Positions 52,191 through 62,558 of a stretch of DNA of 64,000 nt are shown here, piece by piece. Position 1 is the stretch's first letter; each line of letters opens with the position of its first letter. Under the pieces are notes generated by a model. That model was not told where the DNA came from, searched no databases, and was given only the letters and a program-made list of their open reading frames with translations. Location of the stretch: NCBI GenBank assembly GCA_008360955.1, contig LUCM01002860.1, forward strand, positions 3,488-67,487. Reading direction: 5' to 3'. Both the position numbers and the translations under genes were made by a program. This DNA is from Fasciolopsis buskii. Lineage: Eukaryota; Platyhelminthes; Trematoda; Plagiorchiida; Fasciolidae.

Positions 52191-52539
52191 CGGCCAACAA
52201 TAACTCATGGTCAGTCCATAGAGCAGAAATCCTACGATGAAGCACCTAATGAAATGCACTGACTGAAAACACCAGAGCTGACGCTTCTTTCTCTGCTCGA
52301 CAATAGTGTCTTTCAGCTGTTGTAAGCATTCGGGAGGCGGGAGGTAATAATTTTGTTCTCCGTCTGAAAATTTATTGGGATGCACTGCTTCACCGTTGAG
52401 TTCCGATTTGGACTCTGCCGTCACGATTATGGGGTTACTAGGACCATAGGGTGTGAGGATTAAGCCAAACGTCAAAATCGGCTTTAGTTCATTAAATAAT
52501 GGTCGATATTTTGTGATGAGTCCACATTCAGGTGACTTG

Positions 52540-52849
52540 ATGCAGTCAAATACAGCTTCGCGTCAACCTGCTTGGACAACTGGCCACTCCGAACCTTGTG
52601 AAATCCTAACATTCCTCGAAGACGATTAGACGGAATCATTTCTACCAATGGGGATGTCTTCAATTTCGTATACAAACGCATGATCTGTAAATAGAAATCG
52701 AACGATTTCCTCTTCTGTTTTGCTCTTCTGGTTGAGTTCGTTTGCCTAGCATGGGTTGAAGCCAACTGAGTGTCTACTAGTAACCTGTATTCGTCCGTTA
52801 TTGTGCCTGACCGAGTTCTGCATGCTAATTTCATGCTCGAATAGTACAC
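52540..52849 (-). repeat. Dispersed repeat family B, reversed copy with longest frame
   Basis: The minus frame 52849-52484 (121 codons, no stop) holds the family's protein-level landmarks: TDEYRLLVDTQLAST, NSTRRAKQKRK, SNRLRGMLGFH. It shares frame and order with the copies at 4107 and 9794. I do not recognise the protein. It sits between LINE and gypsy relics on the same strand, but its link to either is not shown. Confidence 0.7.
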
Positions 52850-53109
52850 ATTCTTTCGATAAATGTCATTTGGAATCTGGTTTCAATGGTGCATTTAATG
52901 GGGCCGTTCTGTTATGCATATTCGGAAAGAAATTGTTGCAGTAGTTTATGCGACTGATAAGTGGTTACTCTCCTTGTTTTGTCGTTCCCTCCATTTGGTC
53001 AGTGACAGAACACCGAACAGATCTGGACGATGTCTATTTTCATCAGTGATTGTTTATTTTGCCTTGGTTGCAGAGGGAATGAACGCTTGTAAGCTTTATC
53101 GCTGATAGT

Positions 53110-53400
53110 TTGCCACCCGCTATTGGAGTATGCACCAGCTCATCAAGATTTGGTCTTCCAGTGCTAACTTGAACATGTAGTAGTCATCTTCCATCACCGT
53201 TACGGTAGCGAGCTCCGTAGTTTCGTCGTTCTGAGAGAGAGGGAGTTTCAGCTTCGCGACCAGCAGGTGATGTGAGACTTTGTCGAAAGCCCTATTGAAG
53301 TTGACGTAAATGACGTCCCTCAGGCAAGCCTCTTCATTTTCTTGAGGCTAATGTTCACGAGCCAGGAGAAGATTGGACAGACAGGACAGTCATCGAATAG
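53110..53400 (-). pseudogene. LINE reverse transcriptase fragment (motif A)
   Basis: Minus-strand text DVIYVNFNRAFDKVSHHLL matches motif A of non-LTR reverse transcriptases (family ..V.LDFSKAFD.V.H..LL). The catalytic Asp of the DF pair is Asn here (codon at 53302-53300), so this copy could not polymerise. The open text continues to a TAG near 53110 but loses family likeness. It is probably part of the same CR1-like element as the endonuclease at 54343-55055, since strand and order agree and a family-A element lies in between. Confidence 0.82.
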
Positions 53401-53478
53401 ATGACTTCTCTACAGGTAGCCTAAGTACGACGAAGGCTTTGGATATGACCTACAGAGCTCGATTACTTGGCACATTTT

Positions 53479-53805
53479 AGTAGTAGGATTAGGGGTCGAT
53501 CGCTGTGAGCTAACGGACAGTAATCGTGCGAATCAGTGACGGATAGGTGCAATATCATGTGGTGAAGTTCAACAAACCGTTCAGAGCCTGTCCGGTAGCG
53601 TAATGTCTAAGGCGTTCGACTCCGAATCATTCGTCCTTGTTCGGGTTCGCATCCCAGTTCGGGCGCGGTGGATATGCACTGCTGATGGTTCCTAACAAGG
53701 ATGAAACAGCTGTACAGTGAGTGCTTCCATGGTTTCCTTATGGTGAACTGAGCGATGATGTTACATGGTGAATTATTTCATGAAAACATTCAATTTCCTA
53801 CTACT
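53479..53805 (+). mobile_element. Short element family A, nested in a LINE relic
   Basis: Begins AGTAGTAGGATT and ends CCTACTACT, the inverted tips of the family. Most of the left repeat is deleted up to AGGGGTCGATCGCTGTGAG. The core GGTAGCGTAATGTCTAAGGCG .. GGGTTCGCATCCC is present, then the right repeat. It lies between the endonuclease and RT pieces of a minus-strand LINE, so it probably inserted there. Confidence 0.88.
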
Positions 53806-54342
53806 GAAATGTATTAACATATGTCCTATTGTGGCTGGTGCATCATTTTGCGTTGACATTAGTACAGGCAGAACATCGGAGGCGTAAACTGGGGTATAGT
53901 CTCTCGCCAGAAGTGCAGCCACTCCGGAATCCGAATCAGCCAGGGAACTGTTTTCTACCAGCACTAGGACTCTCGGAAGCAGTCTGGTTCTCTTCGTTAG
54001 GTATATATAGAGGCGGTCGAGGATAAATTTTGAATCCTAAACCGAAAACTTCTCGTGAGTTCTTTTGGCGAGTTTGAGTGAATTGAAAAGGTTGCTGATT
54101 TCTTTATACCCGTCGTATCCTTCTCTCGACGAATGTTGATGCCGCCATGCTCAATTTGTGTAGCGAAGTCCTCTGTTTATCTAATTGTCAAACCACAGAG
54201 AGTTGCATGCGTGGCTACGCAGCCTGTAGAGATAAGTGATATTTTCCTTGGAAACAGTCCAGGTATGTTCCATGTCTTTATTCTTATCTGCAACTCACGG
54301 GATGTTAGCAGCTGCCGCTTGCCTCTCATCGAAAGGAATAGG

Positions 54343-55055
54343 CTAGATGTTTCGTCCATCCCCTGTTTCTGATGGAACTGCAGTGCCGCGCCCCCGACTT
54401 ATTGATGGAGTAACAAGATTACTGTTACTCAGTAGTATCCAAATGTCTGTGTTGGACAAGTACGAGGCTCTCGGTGAAAATACTAGACATAGAATAGATG
54501 CTTGCTCTGTCGGCCTTCTAGCGGGTGCGAACACGGCCAGTGTAGTCCAGGGTCGCACACTACCTCTAAAAATTGGTGGGAAAACCTGTCAGCAGACGGC
54601 GTACAGCAGGCGATTCCCCAGTCAATGTTTGAAGCGTTGAAGTCTGCGAGTACCAAACAGTGTCTATCAGCTGCCCAAAGAATAATGGAGTCGTGAAGAC
54701 CTAGTAGGGCGTCTCGAGATGAAGGAACGACTATCCCATTCTTGGCACACCCATGGCTGGAGAGTTTCATTTTAATCCATGACGCCTCGCTGAAACCAGT
54801 TTCGTCAGCTCATGTGCATAGCAGATGAATAGTAACCCCACCATGCTCATGCAGCGCTACCTCTCTTCCGCAACTCGGCTGCTTGCAAAATGATGTAAAT
54901 CTTATTAGATTTATTTCAGTCCCAAACGTCATCTGAGAACCACGTCTCCGATAACACCATGATGATGGACACTTTCGATGCCAGTGATGATGCCGATTCC
55001 TCTCTTTTCCTTATAATACCACGAACATTAAACAACAAAATTTTGGTCGCTGCCA
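54343..55055 (-). pseudogene. CR1-like LINE endonuclease relic
   Basis: In order on minus: KILLFNVRG (domain start), SETWFSDDVWD with the catalytic Glu kept, RKRGS (family RR..GGG), HCLVLADFNASNIDW with the Asp of GDFN kept (codon 54644-54642), FSHQFLEVV..GLHWPCSHP (family FL......L.Q.V..PTR) and HLFYV. Stops and several frame changes lie between these blocks. The minus-strand text at 55322-55056 is open but unrecognised and may be the region before the domain. It belongs with the RT fragment at 53110-53400. Confidence 0.82.
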
Positions 55056-55322
55056 ATCTGTCCCCCTTTCCTGACATGCTGTTTGGATGCGGTTCTCCGG
55101 AGACCCAAAGGAGATCCAGCTCAACCGGTGCGTTTCAAAGTAGTTATTCAGTCCAGTGCAAAAGACGGCGCATAGTCCATCGGAATCCCTTGTTCTCTTA
55201 ACCCCCACGATGGGTGCAGCCAGTGATGTATAATTACCTTGCTTTGTTAATCCTGAAGCTTGGAACCGGTTTAACTTCCCATCTACACAGTTTAGAGCAG
55301 CATATGGTACAACGAGTTTCAA

Positions 55323-58169
55323 GGAAAAAACGGTTTAGCACCTGGTTTTGGCTTTGATGCACAATCCAAAATCTGAATGAAACGTTTCAGCTTGCTTTGG
55401 TTGAATATCATCACTTATGTAGCATGATGTGTTAGCTGCGTCTTTATATTCATGCATTTGTGGTAAGTAGGGAGAAAACATAGTAGTTGGAACTTTGGTA
55501 TCACAAACTGAGCGAACTGGTCCATCCCACTTCCTAAGCTTATTGAGCTAACTCAGGAGATTTAAGTTTTCTGAGGAATAGTGCCAGATATTTCTCCGCA
55601 AATGGCTTGGGTATAGAGAAACTTATTAATGACCAGCACACTCACCAGATATCAGCCCATTGAGTTTTTATTTGTGGAGGTATCTGAAGCACAAGGTTTA
55701 CTCGAAGCAGCTTCGATCAATAAGTCGATTGAAAATGGCTTGCCTACCAACCGGCTTTCCTGGTGTCGTCTGTTTTCTCAGCCACGAGTTGTGCAGAGCC
55801 AGTGTAAAAATATTCCTTTCGGGAAGGTAATTTTTGAGACAAATTGTATATAACGGAATAGAACAAATGCACATGAGCACTTACGTTGCTAATTAGACTC
55901 CTGGTGAATATTTTCGATCTAAACTCCAGATCTAACTATCCGAACCATATTAGTATTCTTTACCTTTGTTGTATATACTCGCAGCACAAGGTTACACCAA
56001 ATCTTAATTACCGTACTCAGTTGCAGCATTTGCACGATCTTCCTCTCCGCCTACCATCAGTATTGCTTTCAATAGGGAAAGGTTTTCGAATGACTAACTA
56101 ATGCCCAACTGCGGTGAGTCTTCTTGACAGTCATGTGATGCACCCACGACGGCTTAGCTATAGTCTGTGAGCACAACCAGTCAGCCAGAATCGTGGTGAC
56201 ACACGAAAGGGAGGTTCAAGTATGGTCCAGGTGCTGTTGGCCCAAAGATATTTCACCAATCACAATTTCTGTTACAACAAACAAATCAGCGGTTTGTGAG
56301 TGGACTTTCGTTTGCTGTACACTTCTCAATATCTTCACTTGCGTAGTTTGGGTTCGAGTCATTGTGGTGCATATTGGCAATCCGTATTGGTGCTTTATCG
56401 GTATTATTCAGATTCATATTTATTATTTCAAGTATCAATACTACAAAAGATCACCATTAATCAAAATGGATTTAGCGCACAGTCGTTTTATCTGGCTTGT
56501 TTGAAATCATCGGCAGAGCGTATCCATCTTGCCCGAATTGGGATGCGAACACAGATAGCTAAGCGGCGATGACGTTTGACTCGACGTCGTTTACCCTGTA
56601 TTCTGTTCTCAGTTCCAGCTCAGTGGGTGTGCCTTTCTGATGGTCTATAATGTGCCAGGTGAAACAGTTTTATAATGCGCTTGGAAAATCTGAACCCTAC
56701 TGAAGGTGTTACGCAAACAGTTTGCGAATTCGAAATTCAGAACTATTTGTATAGTTAGATAGAACACCTTCAGGATCATGAAGTTTTTTGAGTCCTACTT
56801 CTCATCTGCTAGCAAACGAGGTTGAATTCATCATTTCCAAATCCGTTTGGATTTAGCAAGCTGACTGCACGCTCTTCTCATGTTTTTTACTGGTGAGTTA
56901 GGCCGTGATGCTGTATGGTCAATCATCCGGAAACTGTAATAAATTATCTACAGCTTAAAACTAACATTTAAGAAGTTTGTTGGGTCTTTCAATTGGTTTG
57001 CCAGCTGTTCCTTTGAATGGATTCGTCTGCTTCTGGCAGAACAGAGAAAGTTGTCGAAAGAATTTCGGAGGCGGCGTCATTCGCCAAGCAAATTTCAGGT
57101 GGTGCTGTAGATCGGAAGTACATCTCAAGTATTCACGAGACAAAACTGATTGCTTAACGGTAACCTGTTACCATAATTTTCCCGATTTCCCTTCATTATC
57201 TACACCATGTTATACTTCACCTCATTTTTTGCTTTGACAAGCTTCTGTGCATTCTGTGATAGTTTTTGCTGGTTATTGCATCATCTTTTATTGACAGTTT
57301 GCACGTTGCTGTTGGGATTTTAATTACGTTCACTCATACCGTTTATTCTACTTCAGTCTTGACAAAATTACTGGAATTTTCATCGGAGTATTTTTCTTTC
57401 TATATCAAATAGTCACTAACTATTTGGATATAGTTTCCTCCTAATTGTTTGCCATTTCAGATATCAGTTATAACAAACTAATACCAATCAATCTAAAATC
57501 TGTTCTCATTCCGGACATGCTTCCTTTATTCAATGCAAACAGATCATGCTTCACAGTCACCATCCTTCCTGTACATGGTGATCATTTTTCATCATCTGTT
57601 TTTCTCCTGTTGGATCATTTTTGTTGATTATGAATTTTCCAAATGGTGATTTGAACCTTGTTTTCTGCATGTGATATCTTTTAATTACCTGATCTGCATA
57701 AAATGGTCGAATATTCACGCCCTCTCCCAAACCTCTTTGTCGTAAAACCGAAAGATTTTGAATGTTTCACAGTGACTGAAGTAAAGCGACAATCTCTGTC
57801 TACGGATGCAAAAATGANTCTTTTTTCCTGAAGAACTGCAAATTTGATGGTTCGATTATCTATGCTAGTGGGGGTTACTTCCCATAAAGAACTTTAGCAA
57901 AATTCGTCTCTGTTGAATGAACAGATTTGATTCTTTATATCTCTGCCGTGGCACAGAACCTTTGGACAAGTTGTAGTTAGTTCGTCAGAATAAGGTATGT
58001 CATGACCTTTCATGACCTAAATAACGATTAAAATTCCTATCTCAAGGATGACTTGTCAAATTCTTCAGAGATTGGATAGCCTGCAGTCATAACCGTAGGA
58101 CTTAAAACAGCAAAGAAGTAAATAAATTCTTAAGACGCTAGACATGCAAAGAAAACGTGAGTGCATGTT
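55323..58169. other. No recognisable gene; one ambiguous base
   Basis: I can support nothing here. A single N stands at 57818. The minus frame at 57143-56961 looks protein-like in composition but has no motif. Confidence 0.45.
57818..57818. other. Ambiguous base (N)
   Basis: A single undetermined base in otherwise called sequence. Confidence 0.99.
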
Positions 58170-58501
58170 AGTAGTAGGAGATTTAATGTTTCCATGAAAT
58201 AATTCACCATGTAATATCATCGTTCAATTCACCATAAAGAAACCATGGAAGCACCGTGCAGCTGTTTCCTCCCTGTTGGGAATCATCAGATCCTGCTCGG
58301 TAGTGTAATGGCTAAGGCGTTCAACTCCAAATCGTTCGTACCGGGTTCGCGCCCCAGTTCGAGCGCGGTGGATATGCACTGCTGATGATTCCTAACAAGG
58401 ATGAAACAGCTGTACAGTGCTTCCATGGTTTCTTTATGGTGAATTGAGCGATGATGTTACATGGTGAATTATTTCATGAAAACATTCAATCTCCTACTAC
58501 T
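58170..58501 (+). mobile_element. Short element family A, best complete copy
   Basis: The left repeat 58170-58288 and the right repeat 58383-58501 are both 119 nt and are near-perfect reverse complements (AGTAGTAGGAGAT.. to ..ATCTCCTACTACT). They enclose a 94-nt core with GGTAGTGTAATGGCTAAGGCG (A-box region) and GGGTTCGCGCCCC (B-box region). The core loop reads ACTCCAAAT, which resembles a CCA or CCG anticodon arm, but the helices are imperfect. The single strand would fold into a long hairpin with the tRNA-like part at its tip. No open frame, so it is non-autonomous. Confidence 0.9.
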
Positions 58502-58928
58502 AACATCGTCTACTTTTCCCAAGAACCATTTTTGCTTGTTGGATACCTATGAATCCCGGAGGCATACAACCGGTTTCGCGGTTGTTGCTGTTCCTCAGGA
58601 AAGATTGCCCGGTACTCCCGTGCCAATTCATCTACATACTTAAACACTCTGATTGTAAGAGTGCACTAATGGTCTCTGTTTATTCCTGCACATACTAATT
58701 ACCATCTTGCGCTTCCAGCGCCGTTGTTGTATAGGCTGAATGCCTAATCTACACCGGATAATGAGCGAGCACAGTTGTGATTCCAAAAATGGATTCCCGA
58801 TCCATACACACTCCTGTCATAGAAACAAGATTCTGGTGAGAACTTATAATCTGGGTGTTTAAGTATGAATTGGTACGGAAGTACCCAACACGCATGCTTA
58901 GTGAGCGGTAACAATCGCGAAACTGGCC

Positions 58929-58947
58929 ATATATATATATATATATT
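58929..58947. repeat. (AT)n microsatellite
   Basis: Pure alternating AT run, about 40 nt before the hammerhead-like motif. Confidence 0.95.
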
Positions 58948-58989
58948 TAGAGTTGAGAAGGCGTACACTGAGTTAGTATGTTTATCGTG

Positions 58990-59025
58990 ACGTTTCGATC
59001 CAAACTAGGACTCGTTGTCAAACGT
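58990..59025 (-). ncRNA. Degenerate hammerhead-ribozyme-like motif
   Basis: On minus the sequence starts ACGTTTGACAACGAGTCC and ends GGATCGAAACGT. Outer ACGTTT and AAACGT pair perfectly, AGTCC and GGAT form a short second helix, and the conserved GAAAC follows it, as in type I hammerheads. The first core part should be CTGAnGAG but reads ACAACGAG, so cleavage is unlikely. Such motifs occur in the terminal repeats of Penelope-like retroelements, and the flanking AT repeats fit that origin. This is inference from motif likeness. Confidence 0.45.
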
Positions 59026-59033
59026 GAATGAGT

Positions 59034-59034
59034 G

Positions 59035-59064
<30 letters not shown>
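59034..59064. repeat. (AT)n microsatellite with one C
   Basis: Alternating AT with a single ATACAT interruption, directly after the hammerhead-like motif. Confidence 0.93.
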
Positions 59065-59067
<3 letters not shown>

Positions 59068-60020
59068 TGTGCTCGAAATCACTGAAACGATCAGTTGTAC
59101 AACGTCTTCAGGCATGTCTTATAATCCCGGGCGACCTTTATCAGTTCGCCAACAAGAAAATTTGGATGGAATTTCCAGCCTAGTTATTTGGTTTGTTTGT
59201 GTGTAATTCTGTCACCGACACAACGAAATAAGTACACTGTGATTTTCTAAATCAGCTTTCGACTCCTTCTACTAAGTGAACTGGAATCGTTAGTTTTCTC
59301 CCTCGTTTGCCTGAATTTCTGCAAGCCCAACTAGGCCACTGCGCCAAGTTAGGTAAAATGAGGTCAACGGCATTGTGTGGTAGTTTTCATGACATACAGG
59401 TTGTTGTCGCATTGCCCACTTTTATGACTTACGTCAATGACTAACTAGTCGCCCATCTTGCCTGTAGCTCCAACTATAATGATAATATAACATTCTCTGT
59501 TTCTTTTCCAATGTAACCACAGCTTGCATAATACAACAAAGGAATTTCCCAAGTGATCGCATGTTACATATCATCCTGCCTCGACTTAATTCTGATAAAT
59601 CCCTTGACCGTGTTTTTACCCTGAACTATCCTCTATCTTCAATCAACAATGTGCATATTAATGAGAAACCAACTGGAGTAGTCAATCATTTAAGGCATTC
59701 ACTCATCACTCGAACTTAGTCTCCAATTAGGCCTTGACATATCTAAGCTGTTATCCCCAAACCGTAAAGATTTTCCCTTGAAATAGAAAAGTTGCCTCTG
59801 CTTCGCTCTGTTTGATCAACGACTACAACCTTTGTTCAGCAGTGCATTTTACCACTTCTTATTTGCTGTTCTTCCGTGGTTTCCTGCAGTCTGCTGAACG
59901 CTAACTTTAAGCTACCGCTAAATGTAATTTTGTCCTATGTCGTAAGTTTTTCCACGGAGATCTTTACTGATTTCTAACTGATAAAGTTAAAATTCGCTCT
60001 GAGTTCTTAAGTTTAATTGA

Positions 60021-60175
60021 TACAATACAATACAATAAAATACAGCGCAGTACGATAGAATATAATGCACCATGGTACCGTACAACATGGAATAACGGGG
60101 TAAGGAACAACACAGTACAATGAGTTACAACGTAACATAACGCATTACAGTAAAAACAACGCTGTACTGTAACGA
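60021..60175. repeat. Decayed (TACAA)n array
   Basis: Starts with clean ACAATACAATACAAT units and then decays into TACAG, TACGA, TACAACA and similar for about 150 nt. The same pentamer, on the other strand, starts the window. Confidence 0.8.
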
Positions 60176-62197
60176 GCAGGTTGTAAACTGCCACAATGGA
60201 TTTAGTTTTATAAGTATTGGTTCTGGCTGCTACGCTTACTGGGTTTCGGCTGACGTTGGTTTATCTGTTTCTGTGTATTTCAGGTCGGTCACTCAACCTC
60301 TTCGAAGATCACTGTCCAAGTGTATGCTGCAATACAACACAATGTCAGTAAAATGCAACGCAATACCAACCCTCCACCCAAGTCACCACTGGAAACCATA
60401 AAAGCACGACAGAGACTTTTCAGCTGACTTGTCAGGAACTGCAGACAAACATTTATGTCAGGTGGCTCAAGAGACTGAGTATTGCAATTATGTGAATGTC
60501 CACTCGTAATTTTTATCGGCCAAGCATTCGAGCCTGTTCTGGATGACTTGCGTGTCTTTATCCCTTCTTATTTAGCAACTGATGTAAAAAGAACGGTGAG
60601 TACATTGTGCTAATATATGAAAGTGCGTTTTCTCTGCTCGGTTTTGTATAACTCGCTTAGTCTTAGATAGGACTTCGATATGACCAAATCACGGAATGCT
60701 ACTCCAACATTGGACCGAGCTGTCACAAAGGGCGATTTTCTCTTAGTAATGTGCTACTAGCTGGCAATTTCAGTAGCATTTATATAAATTAAATATTTTC
60801 ACTGTTGTGTTTGAGCTGATGTTCACAGCACCGGCTGTCACAAAATTTGATGCGATGTTATTTTACGATTTATTTTTATGATTGTGACAAATTTGTTAAA
60901 CAGACCACTTCTTTATAGGCACTGCCTTATCCACATAACTTGACCAGTTGAGCACTGGCTTAATTTTTTAACCGGGTATTCTGTGTTTGTGATACCAAAT
61001 TTGATGGAGGCTATGCTTAATTGGAGGTCATCCGGGACGGATATCACCGAAGACGAACAGTATATTGTATCATCTCCCACGATGATCGTGTTTTCACTGT
61101 CATAGATAGTCTGGTGGACTAACCACTGTGAGGGTTAAATTCATACAAGGTGGCCAAATGGATGGGTTGCTAGTTAACTGCAGCCATGAAATGTTTCATA
61201 CTACCTTTGAACGTAGGATGATGAATTCCAATGAAGTTTTTCAGACATTCGGATCAACGGTGTTCTTCAAAGCTTCCGAACGTTATGAAGCTCACAAACT
61301 ATGTATTGTGGCAATTAAACTGAGTTACCGGGACTTGAAGTGCGGGAAATACTGCAGTAGTTTGGAAACACTTTGTTAGGTTTTTGGTGAGATGGGAATT
61401 TGTCCGCTGGTTTGGTATCGTACCATTTCCAGCATTAATTCCCGACTGTCTCGAAATACTCGGAACTGCTATCCAACTGGACGGTTGAGGTTTCCTTCTC
61501 ATAGGTATGTGTTGTGATCCATCCCACCTGTTGGGTGGTAATCAATGAGTCAAACCCGCGTTGATCTTATCTGAAGGTTTCGGGTTCGGGTCTCCACTAG
61601 GCTGGTCGAACTCTTCACTTGGCACCCTTCGGTCAGTATTGATTCACTTACTAAAAATGATTCGAACTTCATTTCCAAAAGAGAGAAATAAAAACGAGAA
61701 GATAGAAAAATCTAGGCACTGACTGTCTGCGGATGCTCTAGAATTCGCTAGCAGCCGTACGCTAACCGGATCTTTTGATGGAGGCACTTTCATCAAATTT
61801 CGACTTTCTTTTATATAATTCCGAAATTAAATGTGAAACTAAATAGAATCTCATTTGAATTTTGGGAATTATGTCTGGATGATAAGTGGGTTTAAGAATC
61901 AGACGGTAGTTCTCTGAACGGTTTTCTTTTAGTCTGGACTAACTTCAAATGCGATTCTAGTGCCAAATCAAAAATGGCGTGCAAAAATACAGAGTCAGTT
62001 TGACGAAAAAGTACTAAGTGGCAATAAACGCAAGGCCGATATGATGCTTTCAGCAAAACTTCGTCCTTCATCAGTGGTATAGCGCCGCTTTAGTCATGTT
62101 TTCATTCTGAAGGCTGGAATAGACCCAAACGACAAAAAATCACAGTGTATTCTATAAATTATCGGTTTGGTTTGGCATAATCGAGCATTATTATATT

Positions 62198-62546
62198 TTA
62201 GCAGCAGGAGATTGAATATTTTCATGAAATAATCCACCATGTGATATGATCGCTCAATTCACCATAAAGAAACCATGGAAGCACTTTACAGCTGTTTCAT
62301 CCTTGTTGGGATAGGTGCAACATCATGTGGTGAAGTTCAACGAACCGTTCAGAGCCTGTCCGGTAGCGTAATGTCTAAGGCGTTCGACTCCGAATCGTTC
62401 GTCATTGTTCGAGTTCGCATCCCATTTCGGGCGCGGTGGATATGCACTGCTGATGATTCCTAACAAGGAGGAAACAGCTGTACAGTGAGTGCTTCCATGG
62501 TTTCTTTATGATAAGTTGAGCGATGATATCACATAGTGAATTGTTT
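62198..62546 (+). mobile_element. Short element family A, copy with target duplication
   Basis: Left repeat from AGCAGCAGGAGATTG (62200), then GATAGGTGCAACATCATGTGG, the tRNA-like core (GGTAGCGTAATGTCTAAGGCG, GAGTTCGCATCCC) and a right repeat that stops early at TTGTTTCAT. An identical 12-mer, CATTATTATATT, flanks it at 62186-62197 and 62547-62558. A direct repeat of that length looks like a retroposition target-site duplication, although the word is AT-rich. Confidence 0.87.
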
Positions 62547-62558
62547 CATTATTATATT

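Larger units (their letters stand above)
58507..62185. other. No protein gene; Penelope-like relic and pentamer array
   Basis: Holds the AT repeats and hammerhead-like motif at 58929-59064, the decayed pentamer array at 60021-60175 and a weak SINE-like B-box region near 61585-61600 (GGGTTCGGGTCTCC). No protein family is seen. Confidence 0.45.

Noticed and set aside
52068..52475. 135-codon open frame on minus
   Set aside because: Its 3' half is a shifted reading of the gypsy RNase H end, which is recognisable in another frame. The 5' half has no family motif.
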